DNA of 6,768 nucleotides from an uncultured Planctomycetaceae bacterium (GCA_937900985.1 CALCGM010000410.1:1-6768); one strand, 5' to 3'. Positions 1-6,768 are shown, counted from the stretch's first letter. A program made the numbers and translations. The notes: generated by a model from the letters alone, not told the origin.

Positions 1-1050
1 CAGCTGGTGCTTCATGCGGGCACCAACAAAACCGGCAGCACCGCCATCCAGAGCTTCCTCGCAGCCCACCGGCAGCCCCTTCGCGAACTCGGCGTCCTCT
101 ATCCCGAACTCAACGGCGATCCGCTCAGCCAGACCTCGCTGCAGAAGCATGTCGGCCTCGCGCACACCAGCGGCGACACCGCCCCCCTGGCAGAAACGCT
201 CGCCCAGCTGCAGCACCAGCTTGCCGCCTCACAGGCCACAACGGTGATCCTCAGCACGGAGCATCTCTTTGCCATGCCCCGCGGCTGGGTGCCGACGCTG
301 CTTGAGGCCGTCTCACCGCTGTTTGCCTCCGTCAGCCTGGTGATCTACCTCCGCAGCCAGCGCGACCTGTGGACATCGCTGTTGAACCAGCGAGCCAAGG
401 CGCTCAAGGTGCTGCCCAGCCACCGGCCATGGGGCACGAACGAGTTTCTGGGCTCTGGCATCGTGGAGAACATGCACTACGCCGACTATCTCGATGCCTA
501 CGCTTCTGTGATCGGCAGCGACCATGTGCAGGCGAGACGCTACGACCCGTCCGGCTTCCCTGATGGCAATGTGGTGCCCGACTTCCTGCAGTCGGTTGGG
601 CTCGCATCGCTTCTGACGCACACCGACCTGCCTGCCGCTGGGACGTCCTCAGCCATCAATCCCTCTCTCGGCTGGAAGGGCGTCGCCCTGGCGATCACGC
701 TCGCGGCACGCCACCATGCCCTCGACAGCCGGCGGACAGTCTCCCGGGCCATGCGGAAGGCGTTCGCCAGAGCCCATGACGAGGGCCTCACCGACTGGCT
801 TGGCAGGGCGGCCTGCTACCTCACGGAAGACCAGCAGCGAGAGATTCGCGACACCTACGCCCCGAGCAACATCCGGCTGGCTGACAGCTACGGCCCCGAA
901 CTGGATGCCTTTCTCTGCGAGCCATCGCGGCCGCACGAGCAGCGGGGGCTGCACGACATCGACCCTGCCGAGCTCCGGCTGGTCAACAGTTTCATTGGCG
1001 ATGCGATGGCCGACCTCGCATCAGCTGAGGCCCCACGCCCGTCCGCATGA
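1..1050 (+). CDS. Sulfotransferase family protein, 5'-truncated by window edge
   Basis: Likely a PAPS-dependent sulfotransferase that moves a sulfuryl group from 3'-phosphoadenylyl sulfate to a carbohydrate or other acceptor; the acceptor cannot be read from the sequence. Numbering the first codon of the window as 1, the visible 349 residues start inside the N-terminal beta strand (QLVLHAG) and run straight into the 5'-phosphosulfate-binding loop, HAGTNKTGSTAIQ (residues 5-17, K10 to T14). The 3'-phosphate-binding segment is VIYLRSQRDLWTS, with R118 and S126 eight residues apart, the spacing known from sulfotransferases. Later family-like segments are GSDHVQARRYD (172-182), VVPDFLQSVGL (191-201) and TYAPSNIRLADSYG (285-298). 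The frame is open to base 1. A GTG at position 7 would leave almost no beta strand before the loop, so the real start is probably upstream of the window. It converges on the next gene with 10 bp between stops. The fold assignment is fairly secure; the substrate is unknown. Planctomycetes are rich in sulfated-glycan enzymes, so an envelope or exopolysaccharide acceptor is a guess. Confidence 0.8.
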   Translation, partial: QLVLHAGTNKTGSTAIQSFLAAHRQPLRELGVLYPELNGDPLSQTSLQKHVGLAHTSGDTAPLAETLAQLQHQLAASQATTVILSTEHLFAMPRGWVPTLLEAVSPLFASVSLVIYLRSQRDLWTSLLNQRAKALKVLPSHRPWGTNEFLGSGIVENMHYADYLDAYASVIGSDHVQARRYDPSGFPDGNVVPDFLQSVGLASLLTHTDLPAAGTSSAINPSLGWKGVALAITLAARHHALDSRRTVSRAMRKAFARAHDEGLTDWLGRAACYLTEDQQREIRDTYAPSNIRLADSYGPELDAFLCEPSRPHEQRGLHDIDPAELRLVNSFIGDAMADLASAEAPRPSA

Positions 1051-1060
1051 CGCCCGCGAC
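1051..1060. other. 10-bp convergent intergenic gap
   Basis: Only ten bases separate the stop codons of the plus-strand sulfotransferase gene and the minus-strand toroid gene. No GC-rich hairpin followed by a T-run is visible here or in the adjoining coding ends, so there is no recognisable intrinsic terminator. Transcripts from the two sides probably overlap, or end by a factor-dependent route (inference). Confidence 0.7.
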
Positions 1061-2140
1061 TCACCGCTGGTAGATCGGCAGGTAGTGGTAGCGGACGCTC
1101 AGGCTGAGGATCGCCAGGCTGGTGGCATACACCCGCGAGGCGCCCGATTCCTCCCCCTCCGGCTTCCAGCCGCCATCGGCCTCCTGCCGAGGCAGGAGCA
1201 CCTCGCGAACCTGCTGCTCTGCAACCGCTGCGGTGTCGCCACCCTGCTGGTGCATCGCCTGGGCGTAGTAGTAGGTGCCGTAGAAGAAGTAGCGAGTGCC
1301 CCACGCGGGTGGATGGGCCTTCAGCCAGGCGACCGCCTGCTGCACCGGCGGGGCGTCGAACTGTCCGCAGACCTGCATCGCCAGCACACCGGCTGCCGTC
1401 ATCGCATACTGAATATCGCCGCCCCCCGGCGTGTAAGCGAAGCCCGATTCCGGCCGAATCGGCTGGCCCTGCTCATCCAGCGGCGACGTGCACGATCGCC
1501 GCAGATAGCTCACCGCCTCAGCGATCGCCGCATCCGGCACATCGAAGCCATCGGTCTTCGCCGACCGCAGCGCCATCAGCTGCCAGACCGACACCGACAG
1601 ATCGGAATCGCCCGCGTCGGGGGTATATCGCCAGCCGCCTCGATGCGTCTGAGGCTTGCGGACCTGCTGGGCCTCAAGGATCACGGCAATCCCACCCTCG
1701 CAGCCCCGCTCGATCGCATCATCCTGGCGGGCGTCGGCCCCCATGCCTGCCAGCTCCGAGAGCATCAGCGTGGTGATGCCATGGCCATACATCCTCGATC
1801 CATCGTGCTGGCCGAAGTAGCCCTCGGGCGTCCGCCGCTGCTCGTCGACCACGAAGTCGATCGCCCGCCGCATGCACTCGCCATCGGGGCCGGGATCACT
1901 CGCCGTCACCCCCACGCTGGCCATCGCCATGATCGCCAGCGACGTCATGGCGGTGTCGTACTGGCCGGCCGTGATCGCGCCGGAGTCTTTCTGGCTCGCC
2001 TGGAGATACGCGATCCCCCGGTCGATCGCCTGCCGCGTGGCCGCCCACGACGCCTCGTCGGCCCAGGCTGTCCCCCCGCAGACCGCGGCCAGGATCACTC
2101 CCGTGGCCCCCCGACACAGAGCACGCAGCCTCGCCCTCAT
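1061..2140 (-). CDS. Secreted prenyltransferase/squalene-oxidase repeat (alpha/alpha-toroid) protein
   Basis: A 359-residue protein of unknown function with the alpha/alpha-toroid fold shared by squalene-hopene cyclases and protein prenyltransferase beta subunits. Residues 1-27 form a signal peptide: Arg-rich start, hydrophobic GVILAAVCGG core, and AWA|DE cleavage site. The mature protein is about 332 residues. Repeat-like units follow: AIDRGIAYLQASQ (38-50), RRAIDFVVDEQ (91-101), RGGWRYTPDAGDSDLSVSVW (167-186), ESGFAYTPGGGDIQYAMTAA (231-250), a Tyr-rich YFFYGTYYYAQAM segment (284-296) and DGGWKPEGEESG (322-333). It ends YHYLPIYQR. The DXDD proton-donor motif of squalene-hopene cyclase is not present; the nearest segment is GDSDLS. 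At about half the length of a two-barrel triterpene cyclase, it is more likely a binding or structural protein than a terpene cyclase. The start at 2140 is chosen because it yields the signal peptide, has GGAGGT five bases upstream and overlaps the preceding stop as ATGA. A longer reading from 2314 adds 58 residues of Arg/Gly-rich sequence with no family features. Translation is probably coupled to the giant gene upstream. Confidence 0.88.
   Translation of the reverse strand: MRARLRALCRGATGVILAAVCGGTAWADEASWAATRQAIDRGIAYLQASQKDSGAITAGQYDTAMTSLAIMAMASVGVTASDPGPDGECMRRAIDFVVDEQRRTPEGYFGQHDGSRMYGHGITTLMLSELAGMGADARQDDAIERGCEGGIAVILEAQQVRKPQTHRGGWRYTPDAGDSDLSVSVWQLMALRSAKTDGFDVPDAAIAEAVSYLRRSCTSPLDEQGQPIRPESGFAYTPGGGDIQYAMTAAGVLAMQVCGQFDAPPVQQAVAWLKAHPPAWGTRYFFYGTYYYAQAMHQQGGDTAAVAEQQVREVLLPRQEADGGWKPEGEESGASRVYATSLAILSLSVRYHYLPIYQR
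2137..2140 (-). other. ATGA stop/start overlap (translational coupling)
   Basis: The TGA stop of the giant gene (2139-2137) and the ATG start of the toroid gene (2140-2138) share bases as ATGA. This four-base overlap is typical of translationally coupled genes in one operon. It indicates that both proteins come from one message, with the operon promoter upstream of the giant gene and outside the window. Confidence 0.9.
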
Positions 2141-5100
2141 TGAGCACCTCCAGCCTCGCCGCCGCGTTCGGAGAGACCGCGGAAGTAGTGTTCCACCTGC
2201 CGACGATAGCGTGGAGAAACCGCTTCCCGCAGGCTCTCCACCACCTCGCCGGCCTGCTGCTGTCGCAGCCGATTCCAGCCTCCGATCAGCACCTCCCGGC
2301 CGTCGGCCTGCCACAGCCGCACATCCCCGGCCGCGTCGCCTGCGGTCGACTCGGTGAGCTGCCCGCTGCCCGACTGCGTGGCCATTGAAGGGGTCGCCTC
2401 GGCATCAGTCATCGAGGCCTGCTGCGACTGTTGTGGCTGCGGCTGCCCGGGCGTGCCCCGCTGCTGCTGCAGGCCGCGGGCGAGCTGACTGCTCGAACGC
2501 TGCATCGCCCGCCGGGCAGCCGACGGCTCACCCGATTGACCGGGACTGGTGGGACTGCCAGGCTGCGACTGCCGACTCTCCCGATCGAGCTGATCGAGCA
2601 GCCGAGCCATGTCGGCCGGCTCCATCGCCTGGCTGCCGGGCGTCGACGATGGCGACTGGCCCGCCTCGCCCGACGAGGAGCCCTCGCGTGAGTTGGAGCC
2701 GTCTTCCGAGTCTGCCGTGGGAGCGAGCAGCCGCGCCAGCTCATCAGCCCGCTGGGCGATCGCCTCGCCAGACCGAGAGAGGGCTTCAACCGCGGCCTGC
2801 GAGGAGGCGGTCGTCGCCCGGGCGGCCACCGACCTCGCCTCCTCAGACGCCGCCGCCTGTTCGAGTGCGGCACCGGCGGCCACCGGCTCCTGACGCGCCG
2901 TCGCCTCCACCCGCTGGGCCGCATCGGCCAGCTGCCCGGCTGTGGCAAAGCCACCAAGCCGCAGCTCATGGGCGGCTGCCCGCTCAAGCGATCGGGCGGC
3001 ATCCGCCACACTCGCGGTCACCGTTTCCTGCTGACGGGCAGCGGTGTTCAGCTGCCCCTGCGATCCTTGCAGCTGCTCCTGCCAGCCGCCATCCGCAAGC
3101 ATCTCGCCGAGCTGCGTCGAAAGCTCCACCGCACGCGACGCAGCCTGCCTGGTGAGTCGCTCGGCAAACTCCGCCTGAGGGTTTTCCGCAGCGAGCACCG
3201 CCGGCTGCCGCCCAACCTGCTCCCGCTGGCTGCGGGCCTCGTCAAGCCGCAGCTCTTCCCGCTGACGGATCACGCCGGCGAGCGCGACGAGCGCCTCCGC
3301 CTCCTGCAGCTGCACCTCGGCTCGCTGCAGCTGTTCGTGCCGCGCTCCCGAGGCAGGCTCCGCGGCGAGCTGCTGCCGCGACTTGTCGATCTGGGCATCC
3401 GCTCGCTCCAGCTGCCGACCAGCCTCCTGCACCAGCCGGTCGGCTTCCTGAATCCTCCGCTCCCGCGTGCGGAGATCCTGATCGGCCCACCGCACGTCCT
3501 GCTGATGCCAACGGCCGCTGGCAACAGTGGCCTCCGAAAGGGCTCGCCGCTGCTGATCATCGGTCTGCTCACGGGCCTGGGCGGCAGCGGTGGCCAACGC
3601 CTCCGCAGCCTCGCGGAGGCCGGGCCCCGCGGTGTCGAGCGCCTGATCGAGCCTGCCGGCCGCAGCGACGAGCTCTGGAACGCCGGCCGTCTCCGGAACC
3701 GACCTCGCCGCCTCTGCTGCCTGCTCGAGCTGCGTGGCGAGGTCTGCCAGCTGCTCCTGACGGTCTGCCACACCGGCAGCGGCGGCCTGCCGCTGCGCCT
3801 CCTGCCCGAGCCGCTGGGCAACCCTCGCGGTCTGCTCAGCCATCAGACGCAGCTCCGCCGAAAACTGCCGCTTCTCCTCGCGGATGGTGGCATCCGACGC
3901 CTCCACGTCGTGCCGCAGGATCCGCTCGCGCTCGGCCGCAAAAGCCAGTGCCTGCTGCGACTGCTCAGCCAGCCCGCTGGCGATGTCGGAGAGGGCTTCC
4001 CGCATCGGCAGGTTGGTGCGGAGCTCTTCCTCGAGCCGGCGAAGCATCTCATCCGGTGGTGTCTCGGCGATGCTGCCGAGTTCTTCGGCCTCGTCGTAGG
4101 CCGCGTCGAGCTGGGCAGCAGCCTGCGGGGCCTGGCGGGCGGCAGCGTCGGCCAGCGCCCGGGATCGCTCCTGCTCCGCCGCTCCCCTCGCCGCGTGCGG
4201 CTCACGACCAAAGTGCTCGGCGATCAACGCATAGGTCTCTTCGGCCCCTTCGTAGGCCGCGGAGAGTTCGGCCAGCGCCGGCTGCTGATCATCAGCGGCC
4301 TCGCGGGCCTTGGCCGCAGCCGCGTCAACCTGCTCCTGCGAAGCCTGCACCAGTTCGCGGGCGAGGTCTGCGTCGCGTGCCCGCGAGCGCTCCGCTGCGT
4401 CGAGCAGATCCTGCGACGCCGCCTCGTCGACCAGCGCCGACTGCAGCTGGCTGGCAATCTCATGGATCGCTGCGTCCGGCGGAGGGAGCACAGCCTCGAG
4501 ATCTGTTGTCTCGCCTGCAGCCGCCTCGTCAGCCAGCTGCTCCACCGTCTGACGCTGCTGATTCGCTCGTTCGGCGGCCTCGCGGGCCAGGTCGGTGATC
4601 GACGGTGCAAGGCCACGGAGCGTCGCACGAGCCTCCGCCACGGCGGGCTCGAGGGCATCTGCATGCCCCTGCAGCGTCCCTCGCAGCGTTTCGAGCTCGG
4701 CCACAGCAGACACGGTGCGGCTGAGATCCCACTGTCGCGGCGAGACCTTGCGGCCGATCTCTTCGGCCGCAGGGCTCCAGCGGGCAGCCCGCACCGCATC
4801 GGCAACATCGCGGGGCAGGCCTGCCTGGTGAATGGCCGTCGCCGCATCGTCGAGCTCCTGGCTTGTCGCCTCCCAGAGTCGCGGCGTGGCCGTGTGGGCG
4901 GTCACGCGGTCGCCGGCCGTCCGTTCGCTCGAGAGCAGCTGATCGATCCAGGCCATCGCCGTGTCGAGCCGGCCCGCCGCCTCGAGCGTCTGCACCGCGC
5001 GAGAGGCCGTCGCAAACGATGCCTGGGCTGCCTCGCTGAAGGCGGCCTCATCCGCGATGCGGCCCGCCAGCCCTCGGTAGGCAGCCCCGAGATCGGCAGC

Positions 5101-6768
5101 GGCCTCCGCTGGCTGCGCGTCGGCCTGAGCCAACAGCGCCGCCCGCCGGTCCATCAGCTGACCGAGGGCATCTTTCGCCAGCCGCTGCCGGTCTGCCGAC
5201 GCTGCCGTCGTGGAGTGGGCCACCGCCGCGGTCCGCTCGATCACCTCCGCGGCGGTTCCTGCCAGCTGCCGAAGCTCACGGCGGGCCTGCCTCGCTTCGC
5301 CGGCGAGCCCGGGCGAAATCCCGTGCACGCTGCGGTTGGCCTCAAGCTGGCTGAGCACGTCGGCGGCTTCGGTCACGGCCCGTTCACGCGACTCCTCATT
5401 CGCTGCAGACGGCTGCACCCGTTCCAAGCGGTCGGCGATCTCCTCGGCCCACTGCTTGCGGGCGGCCGCCTGACGGGCCGCCCCTCCCGGCAGGAGCGCG
5501 GCATCGCGGCCGAGCGATGTGGCCAGCGCCCGCATGTGCACCGACAGCAGCTGCTGCTCCCGGGCGTGGGCCTCGCTTCCGATCATCTCTGGGCGGGCCA
5601 CAAGCTCGGCCTGAAAACGCACTGCCGCATCGAGCCGCCTGGCGGCCTCATCGAGCACATCCTGGCCCACGAGGCTGCGGAAGCGGCGATCCAGTTTGTC
5701 GATCTGCGCCCGGAACCGCTCGGCCTGGTGCAAGGCGGCTTCCTGCGCGGCGGCAGCGTCTTCCGCCTCGCTCAGCGTTTCGGCGGCACCGCGGAGGGCC
5801 TCGACCTCCTCCACTGCCAGACGGGAGAGCGCCGCTGCGGTGACCGCCAGTTCGTCGCCAGCCAGCCGACTGTCGGCTTCCCCAGCCGCCCGATGAATCG
5901 CCTCCTGAATCTCCGAGGCCCGGCTCGCCGCCAGGTCGGCGGCATCCCGCAGGGAAGCGGCGATGCTCTGCGGCAATGCTGCCTCCGCCGGAGCCCCGAG
6001 CATCGTTTCCATCTCGGCAGCCCACGCGGCCAGGCGGCCAGCAATCTCCCGACGCGCGGCCGCGGCGGGAATCGCCGCGAGCTCAAGCAGACTCTCACTG
6101 ACGACCCACTCAAGCGTGGGCGACTCACCCTGAAGCCCACGTCGGTCGACCGCCACGAGCATGCTCTCCACCAGATCTCCCGGCACGAGCGCCAGGCCGA
6201 GCAGGTCCCACTGCCAGGAGACCAGCTGCTCGGCGGCTTGGGCGTCGACGCGTCGTGGCTGCGTGACCCACGGGCCCCGGTTGATCCGGATCCACTGCTC
6301 CACCGACGTCACCGGAAACTCATCGCTCAGCTCCACCTCCAGCCGATGGCTGGAGATGGCCGGCACCGTGGCCTCGTGCCTCTCGGGCCGCCGCCAGATG
6401 AGCTGCGGCGGCTCATCCTCAAGGGCCGTCAGCCGCGAGGTCGCTGGAAACTCACTCGGCATCCCCTCCACACCCACCAGCTCAAACTGCAGCCGACGCG
6501 TCGTGGTCACCGGCACCTCAAGCGACCAGCGACCGTCCTCGTCGGCAGCCAGCGGGATGCTGTCGGCCTCGTCCTCGCCAATCGCAGCATCCCGCCAGAC
6601 AAGCGTCGCCGACCGCAGCGGCCGGCTGGGCGTGAGGGTCCAGCGGACGTGTGAGCCGATCACGGCGGTGGCATCGGCGGAGTCGCCACGAACGGTCGTC
6701 GCTGCAACGGCGGCGTAGTCTGGCGGTGTCACCGTGACCTCGACGCCCTCGACCGTTGGCCTGGCCAC
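2137..6768 (-). CDS. Giant DUF4175-like coiled-coil envelope protein, N-terminus beyond window
   Basis: At least 1543 residues; the 5' end lies past the right edge. The GTG at the very edge reads as an internal Val, because VARPTVEGVEVTVTPPDY resembles the interior of DUF4175-type proteins, whose membrane segments precede this point. Numbering that codon as 1: residues 8-115 look like a beta-sandwich (VTPPDY at 13-18, VIGSHVRWTL at 36-45). Residues 117-227 look like a second one (DEPPQLIW, LEVELSDEFPVTSVEQWI, a VAVDRRG turn at 205-211). About 229-1350 is Ala/Glu/Gln/Arg-rich, helix-forming and largely coiled coil. About 1350-1480 is a Ser/Gly/Pro/Gln-rich, probably disordered linker. Residues 1481-1543 form a compact module (LIGGWNRLRQQQ, VSPRYRRQVEHYFRGLSE). 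I see no cysteine and about seven lysines in the visible part. No transmembrane span is visible, so anchoring, if any, would be N-terminal and out of view. Inferred role: membrane-anchored periplasmic scaffold. The DUF4175 link is from recognised pattern, not a search; the reading frame itself is certain. Confidence 0.85.
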   Translation of the reverse strand: MARPTVEGVEVTVTPPDYAAVAATTVRGDSADATAVIGSHVRWTLTPSRPLRSATLVWRDAAIGEDEADSIPLAADEDGRWSLEVPVTTTRRLQFELVGVEGMPSEFPATSRLTALEDEPPQLIWRRPERHEATVPAISSHRLEVELSDEFPVTSVEQWIRINRGPWVTQPRRVDAQAAEQLVSWQWDLLGLALVPGDLVESMLVAVDRRGLQGESPTLEWVVSESLLELAAIPAAAARREIAGRLAAWAAEMETMLGAPAEAALPQSIAASLRDAADLAASRASEIQEAIHRAAGEADSRLAGDELAVTAAALSRLAVEEVEALRGAAETLSEAEDAAAAQEAALHQAERFRAQIDKLDRRFRSLVGQDVLDEAARRLDAAVRFQAELVARPEMIGSEAHAREQQLLSVHMRALATSLGRDAALLPGGAARQAAARKQWAEEIADRLERVQPSAANEESRERAVTEAADVLSQLEANRSVHGISPGLAGEARQARRELRQLAGTAAEVIERTAAVAHSTTAASADRQRLAKDALGQLMDRRAALLAQADAQPAEAAADLGAAYRGLAGRIADEAAFSEAAQASFATASRAVQTLEAAGRLDTAMAWIDQLLSSERTAGDRVTAHTATPRLWEATSQELDDAATAIHQAGLPRDVADAVRAARWSPAAEEIGRKVSPRQWDLSRTVSAVAELETLRGTLQGHADALEPAVAEARATLRGLAPSITDLAREAAERANQQRQTVEQLADEAAAGETTDLEAVLPPPDAAIHEIASQLQSALVDEAASQDLLDAAERSRARDADLARELVQASQEQVDAAAAKAREAADDQQPALAELSAAYEGAEETYALIAEHFGREPHAARGAAEQERSRALADAAARQAPQAAAQLDAAYDEAEELGSIAETPPDEMLRRLEEELRTNLPMREALSDIASGLAEQSQQALAFAAERERILRHDVEASDATIREEKRQFSAELRLMAEQTARVAQRLGQEAQRQAAAAGVADRQEQLADLATQLEQAAEAARSVPETAGVPELVAAAGRLDQALDTAGPGLREAAEALATAAAQAREQTDDQQRRALSEATVASGRWHQQDVRWADQDLRTRERRIQEADRLVQEAGRQLERADAQIDKSRQQLAAEPASGARHEQLQRAEVQLQEAEALVALAGVIRQREELRLDEARSQREQVGRQPAVLAAENPQAEFAERLTRQAASRAVELSTQLGEMLADGGWQEQLQGSQGQLNTAARQQETVTASVADAARSLERAAAHELRLGGFATAGQLADAAQRVEATARQEPVAAGAALEQAAASEEARSVAARATTASSQAAVEALSRSGEAIAQRADELARLLAPTADSEDGSNSREGSSSGEAGQSPSSTPGSQAMEPADMARLLDQLDRESRQSQPGSPTSPGQSGEPSAARRAMQRSSSQLARGLQQQRGTPGQPQPQQSQQASMTDAEATPSMATQSGSGQLTESTAGDAAGDVRLWQADGREVLIGGWNRLRQQQAGEVVESLREAVSPRYRRQVEHYFRGLSERGGEAGGAQ
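2146..2151 (-). promoter_or_regulatory. Ribosome binding site GGAGGT for the toroid gene
   Basis: On the minus strand GGAGGT is followed by a five-base spacer (GCTCA) and then ATG at 2140-2138. This is a near-ideal Shine-Dalgarno sequence. It lies inside the last codons (Gly-Gly-Ala-Gln) of the upstream giant gene and fixes the start of the toroid protein at 2140 rather than at the upstream in-frame candidate at 2314. Its position means ribosomes finishing the upstream gene end right on the initiation site. Confidence 0.85.
2330..2720 (-). other. Low-complexity Ser/Gly/Pro/Gln linker-coding segment
   Basis: This part of the giant gene (residues about 1350-1480) encodes runs such as SREGSSSGEAGQSPSSTPGS, SQPGSPTSPGQSGEPS and TPGQPQPQQSQQ. 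A short helical patch near EPADMARLLDQLDRE interrupts it. The composition changes sharply from the Ala/Glu/Arg coil before it and the Trp/Tyr/Phe-containing module after it. It is most simply a flexible tether between the coil and the C-terminal module. Confidence 0.75.

Noticed and set aside
7..9. GTG as the true start of the sulfotransferase
   Set aside because: The frame continues to the window edge, and family members have a complete beta strand before the PAPS loop. This codon is better read as Val in QLVLHAG.
939..952. Inverted repeat GCAGC-GGGG-GCTGC as a possible terminator for the minus-strand operon
   Set aside because: The stem is only five pairs, lies within coding sequence and has no T-run on either strand. 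Such short GC palindromes are expected by chance at this base composition.
716..2143. Plus-strand open frame of 475 codons
   Set aside because: It overlaps the end of the sulfotransferase gene in another frame and then runs in register antisense to the toroid gene. Its translation is Arg/Pro/His-rich and featureless, so it is a codon-bias shadow.
2141..2314. N-terminal extension of the toroid protein to an upstream start at 2314
   Set aside because: The extra 58 residues are Arg/Gly-rich, overlap the conserved C-terminal module of the upstream gene in another frame, and would bury the signal peptide. The start at 2140 has a perfect ribosome binding site and the ATGA overlap.
2385..3155. Plus-strand 256-codon open frame rich in Pro, Ala and Arg
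   Set aside because: It is antisense to the linker and coil of the giant gene. Its composition mirrors the low-complexity coding sequence opposite and it has no domain or clear ribosome binding site.
2968..6654. Plus-strand open frame of 1228 codons opposite the giant gene
   Set aside because: It is exactly in codon register with the minus-strand gene. Its openness follows from the lack of TTA, CTA and TCA codons there. Its Leu/Arg/Gly-rich translation shows no recognisable domain, while the minus-strand product has clear domain structure.
6766..6768. GTG at the right edge as the true start of the giant gene
   Set aside because: It is the last triplet of the window and falls just ahead of a beta domain that normally follows an N-terminal membrane region. 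It is most likely an internal Val.
2137..6768. SMC/myosin-type or phage tape-measure protein as identity of the giant gene
   Set aside because: No ATPase motif, hinge or phage neighbours are visible. The N-terminal beta domains with VTPPDY and the C-terminal module fit a DUF4175-like envelope protein better.

Overview
The window is GC-rich, gene-dense DNA with strong G/C preference at third codon positions. It is most likely from a planctomycete (Planctomycetota, Pirellulales-like). This assignment is an inference from the gene content: a very large DUF4175-like coiled-coil protein followed by a secreted squalene-cyclase-like alpha/alpha-toroid protein ending in YLPIYQR, a pairing I associate with that phylum. 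No rRNA, tRNA, insertion sequence, CRISPR array or other mobile element was seen.

Layout: (1) Positions 1-1050, plus strand: the 3' part of a sulfotransferase-family gene whose true start lies before the window. (2) Positions 1061-2140, minus strand: a complete gene for an exported 359-residue prenyltransferase/squalene-oxidase-repeat (alpha/alpha-toroid) protein. (3) Positions 2137-6768, minus strand: a giant gene, open to the right edge. Its visible 1543 residues comprise two beta-sandwich-like domains, about 1100 residues of Ala/Glu/Gln/Arg-rich helical coil, a Ser/Gly/Pro/Gln-rich linker and a compact C-terminal module.

The two minus-strand genes form a translationally coupled pair. They share an ATGA stop/start overlap, and a full GGAGGT ribosome binding site for the second gene lies within the last codons of the first. 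Their close linkage and predicted envelope location suggest a shared cell-envelope role, but the sequence does not prove a function. In related genomes such genes often sit downstream of MoxR/DUF58/VWA (Bat-like) genes; here that part would lie beyond position 6768 and cannot be seen. The sulfotransferase converges on this pair with only 10 bp between stop codons and is probably an unrelated unit.

There are no non-coding stretches longer than 10 bp. The many long plus-strand open frames opposite the two minus-strand genes are codon-bias shadows.
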